Of a stretch of DNA of 64,000 bases, positions 53,187 through 62,896 are shown in pieces. Position numbers and translations under genes: made by a program. Source of the stretch: Phymatolithon calcareum (taxonomy: Eukaryota; Rhodophyta; Florideophyceae; Hapalidiales); contig OZ345366.1 of NCBI GenBank assembly GCA_977006965.1, positions 2,356,001-2,420,000 on the forward strand, written 5' to 3'. Below the pieces are notes generated by a model that was not told the DNA's origin, made no database searches, and saw nothing but the letters and a program-made list of their open reading frames with translations. Position 1 is the stretch's first letter; every line of letters starts with the position of its first letter.

Positions 53187-55804
53187 ACAGGGGGTACCGA
53201 AATTATAACACGGTTCGAAATAATAACATGTTAAAAATGGTTAAAATTGATCAGAAAACGAGCAGTTACGCACAAAATGGCCCGAAGACCAGTAGAAAGT
53301 TAGGCATATCTCCACGAGTACTGTAATGAATGTGCTGAAACTTCGCCACGCTAGAGACCACTCTACGTTCAAGCGTTCTCGAGAAGAAACTGGCGAAATC
53401 GGCCAACTGTACGCCGAGCAATGCTGCCGAAAAGTGAAAGGGACGCACAGCACAGGCCGATTCGCGGGAAGGATTGCTCGACGCGCCAAATACCCATGAA
53501 TGGGATTATTCTCTCCTATCCTAGCCGCCTCGCGCGGGAAACCAAACCGGAACAGCAACCGAAAGTGCCGAAATGGCGCGCTGCGCCGGCGCAGCGCAGC
53601 TTCGTGCGCTCTGCTTAAAAGCAAGTGTCTCACGTCATCGGCTATCGTTCAGCCAACATCCTTCCTGTTGCAAGTGCACTCATCCGATGGAAAGCGTTTG
53701 GGCAGCGGCCATCGAGCGCTTGCAAAGCCGCACACCGTTCGTCGTGCTGCATCGCGAGTACGGTGTATCAATCGCCAAGATACGAACTCGGATGGCTAAA
53801 GCTGTGACGCAGGATTTGGCCCAGAATATTTTCTTCGCTGACATCAAGAGCCGCCGCGGGCACCTTCCTATCGTCTTCGAGCTCCCTGTGGTCCCGTGGT
53901 CGTAAGCTGTCGCTCACGGTGTCTGAGGAGGCGATCATCAAGAATGCGATGCTATTGTTGGCATCGCACAACACGCCACTGCGCCGTCGAGGTTTAGTGG
54001 ACCTGATTCAGCATTTTGTTGAGAACATGCTGCCCGACGCCCGCGCTTCCAAGTTGCCGTTTGTTAACGGACGCCCTCTATGTCCTGGCTGCGTCGGTTT
54101 TTCCAGCGCCACCCCAGCATCGCGCTCAGGGTGACTCGCCCGGTGGAGATGCTACGCACGTGCGCTGTGGCGCCCGACACACTCGCCGCCCACTTTGTGC
54201 GGGTTGAGGCGCTGTTCGCGAAGCACCACATTATCGACCCGCGCCAGGTATGTAACCTCGACGAGACCGGCATCTCGTTTAAGCAACTCACGTCGGGGCG
54301 CTCCTTCAAGGCGGCGGGGACTGCAGAAGGGGTACTGGTTTCGCGCGGTGTCGCCTTTCGTGGGCAGGTCGACCACATCACGCTGATGCCGGTGGTGTCG
54401 GCAGCCGGGGTGGCCTACAATCCGCTCGTTGTAGTACCAGGAGTACGCGTACCGTACAAAAAGGTGGATGGAAAGACATTCACGCTCAACCAATGTCTTA
54501 TGCCCGGGACCATGCTATTTAAACGCGACGGTGCTGCGAGCGTCGACATGGACATTTTCTATGAGTGGGCGCGGCGCTTTATCGTGGAGACCGCCCCCAT
54601 GAGGGCGGAGGTCAAGACGCTCGTATTGGTCGTCGACTGCTTTCGGGGTCATGTGCAGTATCGGACACTACGACTACTACTTGATAACGGTATCGTTGTG
54701 CTTGGGCTTCCCGCGCACACATCCCACGAGTTGCAACCTCTGGACCGCTCAGTGTTTGCACCTTTCAAGTCCTACCTACGAACAGGGTTCGACAACGCTC
54801 TAGTCGCATACGGTCGGAAGAAACTCGACGTTTTTTGTGCCGCGGAGATTGTACGCAACGCGTACGACGCGGCGCTTTCGCGCCCTAACATCAAAAGCGG
54901 GTTTGAAAAGACGGGATTGTGGAACTATGCTAGCGCTGGGTGCAACCCTGACGTTGTGGCATCCATCAACATCACTGTACCACTCAACAACCGCTGCATT
55001 ACTAGCACCGAGGCCACTGCATCGTTGTTACCGCCTGGTGGCGAGCAGGCCGTCAGGCTCGCCGATTTTCGCGAGCTCGTGACCTCCTTTCGCCGTGAGA
55101 AGCGTTCTCTACTATCCGTGGGTACAATTGAAGTTCACGGTACAACGAAGGTCAGCAGTAAAACTGGTGCTGTGCTCAATAGTCAGTCAGTGTTGGATGC
55201 GCTGAAAGCCGAGGAAGAGCGCCGCGAAAATTATAAGGCGAAGAAGATTGACGCTGCCACCAAGCGGCTGGCGGGTAAAAATCGAAAAGCTGAGGAAGCC
55301 CAAAAGCAAGCCCAGTCGAAGAAAGCCCGCACCGAGAAGCGCAACGCGCAGGAGGAAGCGTCGTTGGCGCTACTTGCCGCACGGCGCGCACCCGTGCGTG
55401 CCACTCTCGAATCCTCTCGTCGTCATCGGCGCGAGCTCCGCCGTGTGCGTACAACCAGAGCGTCGAGGTCTGGACCGTCGCAGAAGGCATAGACTGCAGA
55501 ACTTCGAGGTGGTGATGGGGGAGGACTCGTGCTGGGTCAGCATTGTTTTTTTGTTAATTTTATGATAGACGCTTTGTGTTGTTTTTTTGTTGCATTTTCA
55601 AATTGGAGCCGTTTGAAGGGGTGTCTTCTCCTTGTTCTTGCTCTTCACGACGACCGACTCGGAGCTCGTCGCTCGGGTTGAACACTACTGTTTGTGCTGG
55701 CTTCCTTTTGAACTAAAATTTGTATTAAATGGACCTCATGCCCACAGACTGTACCCTTCTAAAAAATCTCGATCGCGTTTTGCGATTTTTTCGGTACCCC
55801 CTGT
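53187..55804 (+). mobile_element. pogo/Tigger-type Tc1-mariner element with TA duplication
   Basis: The terminal inverted repeats ACAGGGGGTACCGAAA are perfect over 16 bp, flanked by TA at 53185-53186 and 55805-55806. The length of 2.6 kb and one long transposase gene on the plus strand fit a pogo-class element. It lies inside the 52958-55987 element, so it is the younger insertion. Confidence 0.85.
53573..55492 (+). pseudogene. pogo-type DDE transposase, nearly intact
   Basis: 54080-55492 is an open frame of 470 residues starting at an ATG. D61 (VCNLDETGISF), D186 (LVLVVDCFRGHVQ) and D222 (LPAHTSHELQPLDRSVFAPF) form a DDE triad with 35 residues between the second and third, and the last block is characteristic of Jerky/Tigger/pogo DDE_1 proteins. 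A Lys/Arg/Glu-rich tail follows. The N-terminal helix-turn-helix part lies upstream: 53573-53905 (ERLQSRTPFVVLHREYGVSI) in the same phase, then 53919-54079 (EEAIIKNAMLLLASHNTPLR) in another phase, then back. Two compensating frameshifts or a short intron would explain this. Whether it is active depends on that point. Confidence 0.75.
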
Positions 55805-55987
55805 TAATAGTTCATCAATTGCGAGCGAAATTGGTTTTCATACTCGCAGTATCGTTGCGGATGGCCAGGAACCATGTATCTTAAGACACATCATGCAGAG
55901 AGCGCATGTTCGAGTGACACTTGTAACAAAACGCGTTACACTGCTTCCAACATGCTGAACATACATACACGCGTTAAGAACGGCCCT

Positions 55988-56213
55988 CAGTGGTAGAAAT
56001 TAGAAAGTATGAGGTTGAATCTAAATCGGGCTTTTTATATGTAAAAAATAGGTTAAGTAAATGGAAGATGACAAGACTAAAGCCGAGTAAACCACTCGGA
56101 GTAAAGTTGAAGAGCTTCAAAAAGATATAAAGTCTAGAACCCTTCAAGAGCAAACAAAATCAAAAAAGTAAGAATTCCATTTCCAACATTCATCTAGAAA
56201 TTCCAACAAATAT
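55988..56213. other. Unassigned AT-rich stretch
   Basis: Short stretch between the MITE-like element and the long inverted repeat, with no recognised feature. Confidence 0.4.
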
Positions 56214-56508
56214 CTTTCTTTCTTTATTGCGGGATTTTTCGAAGCTGATAAACAACTCCACATCCTTACGGCTAGAGTAGACCTTAACAGATACGAGTGG
56301 TATTTGATGTCACAACAGCTGTCCAAGCTGCACAAAGTGCAGACATTAGGGCAGCTAAACATCCATACCGCTACGCAGCCAATCTTCAGTCACCGTCCTT
56401 CAAAAGGATGCCCCGGGTTGGAAACCATTTTGGACACTCACGGTAGCTATTCATCTCGCTGCCTTCTTCCATATTCTTCTATCTTCTCTCCCAGCTTCCT
56501 TGAGCGTT
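56214..56508 (+). repeat. Long inverted repeat, left arm (295 bp)
   Basis: This arm is nearly identical to the complement of 57028-57325. It begins with a CTTT-repeat and TTGCGGGATTTTTCGAAGC and ends CCCAGCTTCCTTGAGCGTT. The open frames in the two arms mirror each other. The two arms with the 519-bp spacer form a fold-back structure of about 1.1 kb, either a foldback or MITE-like element or an inverted duplication. Confidence 0.85.
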
Positions 56509-57027
56509 ACGATTTGGTCGATTATGATATTTGTTGGGATGGACGAAGGAGGAAGAAGGGTCTGACCGGACCGAACGGACCACAAGCGACAAGAGACAAG
56601 TTTCCGTCGTGGGCGCCCGTGCCCGCGCCGGCGCAAGTGGCCGTAGCGATAAAGCTGCACAAAGCGCTTCTTCGGACGGCAATCTCGCCGGAAATGGCGG
56701 GCGCGATTGCGAACGCGCCCGCTTGGGACTCGGCGAATCGAGAACTCGCCACACTCGAAATGCGAGACCCAACCCCGCCGTCGTTGGATTTCGTAGAAAT
56801 ATTGCGAATTTAAGCGGATTTGATATAGGCCGGTTATGATAACAGGTCCGGCTACCCGTGCACCTGTGCGTCACAGGGAGGAGCCAGGAGCTCAGTTAGG
56901 AATTTTTCCCTGCTGCAGTGCAGGGTTTTTTGAAATGGCAAAGCTAGGCTCCGGCCTCCCATGGGAGAAGACTATCACCTTCTGGTAGTATGGTAGTACA
57001 TGGATTCCGCCCTGAGTGGTGTGCCGC
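56509..57027. other. Spacer of the long inverted repeat with an RNA-like structured segment
   Basis: The GC-rich first half has overlapping frames on both strands with no known relatives. At 56847-56931 there is a nested stem: TCCGGCT (56847-56853) pairs with AGCCAGGA (56882-56889), enclosing the hairpin CCTGTG-CGT-CACAGG (56863-56877). Then come AATTTTT (56901-56907), the hairpin CCCTGC-TGCAGT-GCAGGG (56908-56925) and T6 (56926-56931). A U-rich single strand followed by a terminal hairpin and a T run resembles the 3' end of a pol III or Sm-class RNA, but no known RNA was recognised. Confidence 0.4.
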
Positions 57028-57325
57028 AACGCTCAAGGAAGCTGGGAGAGAAGACAGAAGAACATGGAAGAAGGCAGCGAGATGAATAGCTACCGTGAGT
57101 GTCCAAAATGGTTTCCAACCCGGGGCATCCTTTTGAAGGACGGTGACTGAAGATTGGCTGCGTAGCGGTATGGATGTTTAGCTGCCCTAATGTCTGCACT
57201 TTGTGCAGCTTGGACAGCTGTTGTGACATCAAATACCACTCGTATCTGTTAAGGTCTACTCTAGCCGTAAGGATGTGGAGTTGCTTATCAGCTTCGAAAA
57301 ATCCCGCAACAAAGAAAGAAAGAAA
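57028..57325 (-). repeat. Long inverted repeat, right arm
   Basis: This is the complement of 56214-56508 at about 99 percent by eye. It ends in an AAAG microsatellite (57311-57338) that is longer than the matching CTTT tract of the left arm, as expected for slippage after duplication. Confidence 0.85.
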
Positions 57326-57382
57326 GAAAGAAAGAAAAGAATATGAGACAGAAGTATACGACTAACGACAATTGAGGAGAAT

Positions 57383-57751
57383 GTGGCCGAATATTCGAAA
57401 TGCGGCGAGGCAGCTGGAGTGATGTCTTGGTGTACATATATTTCCCTCTGTTTCGAAGCTTTTGCACATGCACATGGCATTTCTGTCGCAAAATGTGAAG
57501 CAGTTGAGAATAACAGCGAGTTTATTACCTTACGCGTCCTCAACGATATGGAATCCCGCGAAGGTCCAATTGTTGTTCAAGAATGTCGTCGCGCAATTGG
57601 TACTATAGTCATGGCAATCCGCAAAGACAGCTGGATTCCGAAAACGGGAATCGGGAATGGTGAGACACCTCCCGGGGTCCCCTCTCTCCTTATGCTCCCA
57701 AACCGGAGCCATGGCACGTTGACTTTTGCTGTTATTTCCTTTGTGTCATGA
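57383..57751 (+). CDS. Unrecognised ORF, 122 codons
   Basis: The frame starts at a non-ATG codon; the first ATG gives MSWCTYISLCFEAFAHAHGI and on. Composition is protein-like to the stop at 57749-57751, with no family, no signal peptide of standard form and no paralogue in the window. It could be an exon or a chance opening. I give it low weight. Confidence 0.2.
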   Translation: MAEYSKCGEAAGVMSWCTYISLCFEAFAHAHGISVAKCEAVENNSEFITLRVLNDMESREGPIVVQECRRAIGTIVMAIRKDSWIPKTGIGNGETPPGVPSLLMLPNRSHGTLTFAVISFVS

Positions 57752-58502
57752 TTATTCCGTACATTTCCGAATTATGTGACATCGATCTCCAGTAGCGTTA
57801 AGGCTGCCGCGCATGTAGAAACTACTTTTCTCGAAACGAGATGCTAGGCATGATGGTCTGTACAGCTCGTGCCGGCAAGTCTCCTCTAGAAAATGGACAC
57901 GTGCTCTCCTGCAGAGGGACAATGCTATTCTCTGCCACGGTTCTATCACACAACGACATCTCCGCCTTTGTCTAATAATATCGATAACCGAATTTGCTTG
58001 CAAGATTTCATCTGCATGACGATATGTGCCTGCCCTCTTCATTCTCCACACTGACCAGAATAAACCTTCCCAGCACACCTGTGTTGTCGCTCTGGGGAAA
58101 CAGACTCAAGGTCTTCGCATGTAGCGCGCTGTAGTTATTTGCGGTGGAAGTAAAGTGTGAGTAATATGTAATAGTTGGCACAACTTCGCTCGTTCGTTCT
58201 CTACCCAAATCCTTCCTTTGTTCCCATGAAAGAAAAGAATCTCCCTCCGTGCGCAAGCTGTAGAACCACTTCCGCTCGCCAGCTTCACCAATAGCATCTC
58301 GACATCCCCAGCCATCACCTGCCGACAGTCCCCATCCAACAGCAACCCAGCAAACAGTCACTGAATCCCTGTAACCCACGACTCCCGGCTCTGTCCCTAA
58401 CGAATACAGCACCGCCATGTGGTACATTCCCTTTTTAAACAAGCCGACCGCTCTTCCAATACCCTCCCCCTTCATCTGCCATCGATCTCGTGTGCCGTCG
58501 CC
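57752..58502. other. Intergenic region upstream of the protease
   Basis: This should contain the protease promoter; no clear TATA box is placed. A 184-codon minus-strand frame (58008-58562) runs over the protease start and is probably a compositional shadow. C-rich pyrimidine stretches at 58310-58500 precede the start codon. Confidence 0.35.
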
Positions 58503-59489
58503 ATGACACTCTGCCCATTGCTGCTGCATCTCCTCCTCTTGCTCTGCACCGCGGCCGCACATCTCTCACACACACCATCATCCTCCTCTCGTTTCCGTCC
58601 GTTCCGCACCTCTGCGCGGCAACGCGGCCATCATCACTGGACCCCGAGTGGCTGGCGCCCCTTCAACCTGCGCCGCGGCAAGAAGGCCGCTCCGAAACCG
58701 CGGAACGCACCGCCGAGCGCGAAATGCGGCAGCTCGCGTCTCCCCTCCGCGTCGCGCATTGCGGGCGGCAGCGTGGTGACTTCCTCTTCGCGTGACCACA
58801 ACGTCGCGCTCTTCTCCGGTTCTCGCCGCTGCTCCGGCGCCCTGATTGCCTCCATCTGGGTGCTCACCGCTGCGCACTGCACGCTCTATCTCGGCGACCG
58901 CGTCATCATCGGCGGCTCGTCTGAAACATCAGGCTCCCTGCGTCATGTGGAAGTTCTCCACCGTCACCCGCGCTACAGCCGCGACCGCACAAAGGTCGTC
59001 AATGAAATCATGCTGGTGCGCCTCGACAAGCAAGTGAATTACACGCCAGTGCCACTGAATTCCGCGGCGAAGGAGCCGGATGTGGGCACCGTGGTGCGCG
59101 CCACTGGATACGGGCGCGATGCGGCGGGGAAACGGAGGGGAAAACTCAAGTTTATCGATGTGGACGTGCTGTCAGGGCGGGAATGCTCGAGAAAGTTTCG
59201 GACGGCGGGATATACATTGCTGAGTAAGGGAATTCTGGGAAAGTATCATTTGTGCGCTAATCATGATGTGTGTGACGCTGGTGTGTGCTTTGGAGATTCG
59301 GGGGGTCCGCTTGTGGCTCGCGATCGAGGGGGAGGGGTTGTGCAGGTTGGAGTTACCAGTTATGGAACGAGGAGATGTGGATCGAGGGAGACGCCGGATG
59401 TGTATGCGAGGGTCAGTTTGTTTCGAGCGTGGATTACTAAGATTACGAAGGGGAAGGCGAAATTCGTTAAGTTGCGCGCGATGCGTTAG
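58503..59489 (+). CDS. Secreted trypsin-fold (S1) serine protease, atypical catalytic Asp
   Basis: The protein has 328 residues without an intron. Residues 1-19 form a signal peptide (MTLCPLLLHLLLLLCTAAA). A basic, Ser-rich propeptide runs to R85, where the activation-type junction R-IAGG occurs. His125 lies in LTAAHC, with C110-C126 as the usual flanking disulfide. Ser266 lies in CFGDSGGPL. At the position of Asp102 the sequence reads NEIMLVRL, so Glu168 replaces the catalytic Asp. The primary specificity position (189 in chymotrypsin numbering) is Gly260, not the Asp of trypsin. The C terminus has PDVYARVSLFRAWI as in the fold. The ATG at 58503 is chosen because the leader follows at once; the open frame upstream lacks another ATG. 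It may be a weak protease or a protease-like binding protein. Confidence 0.85.
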   Translation: MTLCPLLLHLLLLLCTAAAHLSHTPSSSSRFRPFRTSARQRGHHHWTPSGWRPFNLRRGKKAAPKPRNAPPSAKCGSSRLPSASRIAGGSVVTSSSRDHNVALFSGSRRCSGALIASIWVLTAAHCTLYLGDRVIIGGSSETSGSLRHVEVLHRHPRYSRDRTKVVNEIMLVRLDKQVNYTPVPLNSAAKEPDVGTVVRATGYGRDAAGKRRGKLKFIDVDVLSGRECSRKFRTAGYTLLSKGILGKYHLCANHDVCDAGVCFGDSGGPLVARDRGGGVVQVGVTSYGTRRCGSRETPDVYARVSLFRAWITKITKGKAKFVKLRAMR

Positions 59490-59659
59490 TAGAGGAAGAT
59501 GAGGGGCGCCGCGGAGATGAGAGGTGTTGCATTCCAGTTTTGGGGTCTCGATATTGGCAGTAACCTCATGTGGGGATATCACTGCTCGTTCTCATGTAAA
59601 GCCGAGACTCAATTGCAGGACAGATTTTTTGCTGTATTCAGCTGCACTAACTATATTGT

Positions 59660-60004
59660 ATGGATCTTGCATCGAACACCCCAGCTGCCATCCAAGACAG
59701 AAGTGCGCTTCGAGGAGTCTGGGAGAAGCAAGAAGAACGCCGTGCGAGGAAAATTATGTTTGCCAATAGTGGTATACCGCACCAAGCAGTGAGGATGAAA
59801 GAACGCAGGCACAGAATTCTTTGCGCAAGATGGTTTGTAGGTCACTTTCCAAGAAATCCGCCAAAGCTGATTGAAGAAATAGGAAGTCAAGAAGTATGGA
59901 CAGTTGCAACTCTCAACAGAATCACGAAGAAGCCTATATGGACCCAGGAAGAGGAGAATGACGGGGCCAGAGCCCTTGACACGATTTTATGTAACTCCGA
60001 GTGA
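59660..60004 (+). CDS. Small basic ORF of a repeated unknown family (QEERRARKI)
   Basis: The ATG at 59660 opens 114 residues: ALRGVWEKQEERRARKIMF, then HQAVRMKERRHRILCARWF, GHFPRNPPKLIEEIG and a tail TKKPIWTQEEENDGARALDT, ending at TGA. The paralogue at 34829-35320 is broken, so this is the better copy. The protein is highly basic in its first half, with no recognised domain, and nucleic-acid binding is only a guess. Homology between the copies continues about 80 bp past the stop, so the unit is part of a repeat. It lies just upstream of LINE sequence. Confidence 0.5.
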   Translation: MDLASNTPAAIQDRSALRGVWEKQEERRARKIMFANSGIPHQAVRMKERRHRILCARWFVGHFPRNPPKLIEEIGSQEVWTVATLNRITKKPIWTQEEENDGARALDTILCNSE

Positions 60005-60136
60005 GGTATCTGAAAATTTTCGATGCTAGTAGAATGCGCTTAGAAAGGTGCCAATTGCCTCTAGTTGGGACACATGGTACCTTCTCAATTAATTCAATTT
60101 AATTACGTAGCACAGCCAAGATACAAGGACATTATA

Positions 60137-61545
60137 TCAACTAAAGGTTATGCAAACCCGGAGGTTGTGAACAATGTACGCATAGAATACAATATGGTTC
60201 TCCCCGGCCTTATCATGCGCCTGAAAGAGTGCGTAACGGAAAAAGAACTCAATGAAATCTATGGTCCGTAGTACTCGCTTTACTCCGACCGTGGCGAAAA
60301 CGGGTTCCAGTGGACAGTGCCAAGTCGTTCTTCTGGTCACCGGAGCTTGAGCAGATGGCGAAAGAACCGAGTCGCCTCTACCGTGTATCTCGTCGCTCAA
60401 GATCGGAAGAGGACATCAATGCACACAAGCTATTCAAATCGAAGATGAAAAAGGCGGTAAATACCGCGAAAAGCAGCTCGCACAAGAGATTCCTCGATGA
60501 ACTCGATGAGCTACCTGCAGAATCTGCAATCGCGAAAACCTCGAAGATGGCAAGGGCCCTGTCACGCAGGTTCTGCGAGAACACAAAGCAAGGCCCGGAG
60601 CTGTCGCCATCACGGTTCCTGGCGCATAATGCAAACTTATGTTCTGAGCCTTGTCGTTGGCATGGCGACTCGAAAAATTTCACACCCCGTTGGACTCAGT
60701 CCTCGACCTCAAAGCCGCATACGACACTGTACCAAGGAAACTACTCCAGGAACCGATGAGAATGGTCCTGCCCAAGGGCATAAGCGACATGTGCGAGGCT
60801 TTCTTATTACCCTCCTGGATACTCACGGCGGGAGACAGCGACAAGAACTGGTTCATCGTTGACAGAGGCGTCCCACAAGGGTCACCGCTCAGCCCAAGTC
60901 TGTATCACATATTTATGGACGAATTCGCGGAGCGCATTAGCGCTGTTCCGAGTGAGATAGCAGACGTGTCTGCAGTTCTCTTCGCAGACGGCGTGATCCT
61001 GTTGGCAAAAAATCCACAAGCTCTGCAGCATCTGCTCGATATCTCAACGAAATGGGCCGATGAGAGAGGAATGACTTGGAACACCAAAAAAGGTAGGAGC
61101 GAGGTGCTGGAGTCGACCAAGACAAAGAACCACACATTCAAACTTGCGCATCAGACCCTTTCGCAGACACCTGAAGTCTCATACCTCGTTATATCCCTAG
61201 GAACAACCGGAATTACGGCCACAAGCACAATTAGGCACATAAAAAACGCCAAAGCAGCGGTGCACCAACTGAAGCCACTTGGCGTTGATTCAACCAAGAT
61301 GGGAATACGCTATCCATCTCACGCCATGGACATCAGAAGTACGAGAAGCCATCAGAGAAGTGGAAAGAACTTTCTTATTTCAAGTATTCGGTTGTACGGC
61401 AAGTGGAAGGATTGAGCGACTCCGGCTGCTGTGCAGGATTCAGCCACCAGAACACAGGAGAGAAATATTGGCGTTGAAGATGCTGCTCAGAGGAAAGGCG
61501 AGGAAGCTGGCTATTCTATCTAAGCCAAGGGAAGAGAAGAAGAAG
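60137..61545 (+). pseudogene. LINE ORF2: linker and reverse transcriptase, catalytic motif FADG
   Basis: 60310-60640 encodes the linker (FFWSPELEQMAKEPSRLYRV, SKMKKAVNTAKSSSHKRFLD). The fingers are missing, with the join near 60640. 60651-61415 gives VLDLKAAYDTVPRK (motif A), RGVPQGSPLSPSLYHIFMDE (motif B) and SAVLFADGVILLAKNP, where the second Asp of the catalytic FADD is Gly. That change alone should abolish polymerisation. 61279-61545 continues in another frame (IERLRLLCRIQPPEHRREIL). The protein would have copied the LINE RNA at its target. Confidence 0.75.
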
Positions 61546-61548
61546 AAA

Positions 61549-61706
61549 GGTAGATTTTTATTTAAAAGTTACCAACGCATCTGCTGACGCTTGGGGCAAC
61601 TTTTCTGATGCCAAGAGGTTCGGCTTTTGTTGAGGCATTTTCTTTTCTTGTTGGTGCATCACGATTCAGTGGACTACAAAAACCTACCTCTAGTCTCCTT
61701 TCGGGA
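61549..61706 (-). mobile_element. SINE-like retroposon copy 2
   Basis: TTTTTATTTAAAAGTTACCA, then GCATCTGCTGACGCTTGGGG at the start and AAAACCTACCTCTAGTCTCC at the end match the element at 51574-51735. No clear target duplication is seen, and about 150 bp of LINE sequence present in the 991-1588 copy is absent at this point, so insertion was accompanied or followed by a deletion. Confidence 0.65.
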
Positions 61707-61763
61707 TGCCTAAGACTGATTTTTAACAGAGCTCCGTTGTGGAGAAAATCAATCCTTGGTGAG

Positions 61764-62817
61764 TGTAGCGCCCGCTGTTATGTCGCTGTCCCAAGGCGGT
61801 CGCTTTTTCCTCTCGCGACTGTACGCCTCACAACTTGGATCGCGATAGTCATGCTGCTCGTGGTAGGTGATCTATTGGGCCATACTTGCACGTGTCTCTC
61901 GTGTATCTATGCGCTGTATCGCTGTCTTTTGCGTAGGTTGTAGTATATAAGATAGTTAGTACCTTCCTCTGAGTAAAGGAAGGTGGGGAGTTCTTCGGAT
62001 TTCGGCTCGAATGCTCGGATCGTAGCACGCCAATGTCGGTCTGCACGTCCCTTCGACCACGCGGAGTCGGAGATCTTCCCACCCTTTCTTGACCGCAACC
62101 GTTTCGCCGCCCAAGCCGGTGCGTCGACAACCGCGTTCAAGTTTCCCTTTTCCCCTTTTCGCGCGCTCGCGCCATGGTAGACGGCCAAGCCACGGTCGCC
62201 GCATCAAGGACGACGTCGTATTCCGCTTTTCCTTTCGTCATGTCGTAAGAGGCGCCGTGGACGCCCGTTCGACTACTCTCCACGCTTATCTCGCTCCGTT
62301 TCTGCGAAGGCTCGCGCTCGTGTTCGTCCACACGATCGCTGAAGTTCCCGCATAGCAATCTTGCCCGTTTTGTGCTGCAAGTTGCGCTTATCCTCTGGAC
62401 CTAAGTGCTCCTCACGTCGAGCTTCCGAGGCCCTGTTCGGCGCAGCCTCGCCCTCGTGTCTTATCCGCACGTCCGCTTGTGTTCCCGCAAAGCTGTGGAG
62501 TGTCCTCCGTGACCTGTACTACCGGCTTGTTTCCCGCTCAAGTCGCGTCTATCTCTATTCACCCTCATCTACCTCGAACCTCCGAAGCCCTGTCCGGCGT
62601 AGCCTCGCCCTCGTGTTCTACGTTCACGACCGCTTGCGTTCCCGCAAAGCTACGGAGTGCTCCGATGGTGGACGCTTGTTCTATCTGTTTGTCTGGGGGT
62701 TTTGTTTGCTTGTCTTTCTTTCCTCCGTTTGTCTAGTCTAGTCTCTCCCGCTTTATTTCGCTCTCCGGGTCTGTTTTGACCCTTGTGGCGTCGGGTTCTT
62801 CTGAGCCTGGCGCTACA
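61764..62817 (+). mobile_element. Solo LTR, 1054 bp, with 5-bp target duplication GTGAG
   Basis: It begins TGTAGCGCC and ends GGCGCTACA, the TG...CA inverted termini of an LTR, and is flanked by GTGAG at 61759-61763 and 62818-62822. The uninterrupted LINE relative at about 1360-1395 shows the continuous sequence, which confirms the insertion. No internal retrotransposon region or second LTR is present, so it is a solo LTR left by recombination. It contains TATATAAG near 61945 as a possible promoter and a diverged internal duplication (about 62417-62505 and 62573-62664). Orientation is not established; + is nominal. Confidence 0.8.
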
Positions 62818-62896
62818 GTGAGTACTTCGGCCCCGGTGGTGAAATAGAGCTTATTGCACTACAACGCATACTAGGCTCTAACAGGATGGACAAAGA

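Larger units (their letters stand above)
52958..55987. mobile_element. Short inverted-repeat (MITE-like) element interrupted by a pogo element
   Basis: AGGGCCGTTCTTAACGCGT at 52958 is matched by its complement ending at 55987, and similarity continues inward with a 4-nt offset (TATGTTCGGCATGTT against TATGTTCAGCATGTT). Removing the pogo element at 53187-55804 leaves about 410 bp without coding capacity. Possible flanking duplications (GTAGTA, GTGGTA) are too imperfect to claim, so the superfamily is unknown. Confidence 0.6.

Noticed and set aside
52958-55987. Assigning the outer inverted-repeat element to hAT.
   Set aside because: Candidate 8-bp flanks (ATGTAGTA, CAGTGGTA) match at only five positions.
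58008-58562. 184-codon minus-strand open frame over the protease start.
   Set aside because: It is low in complexity in places, matches no family and overlaps the signal peptide of a well-supported gene.
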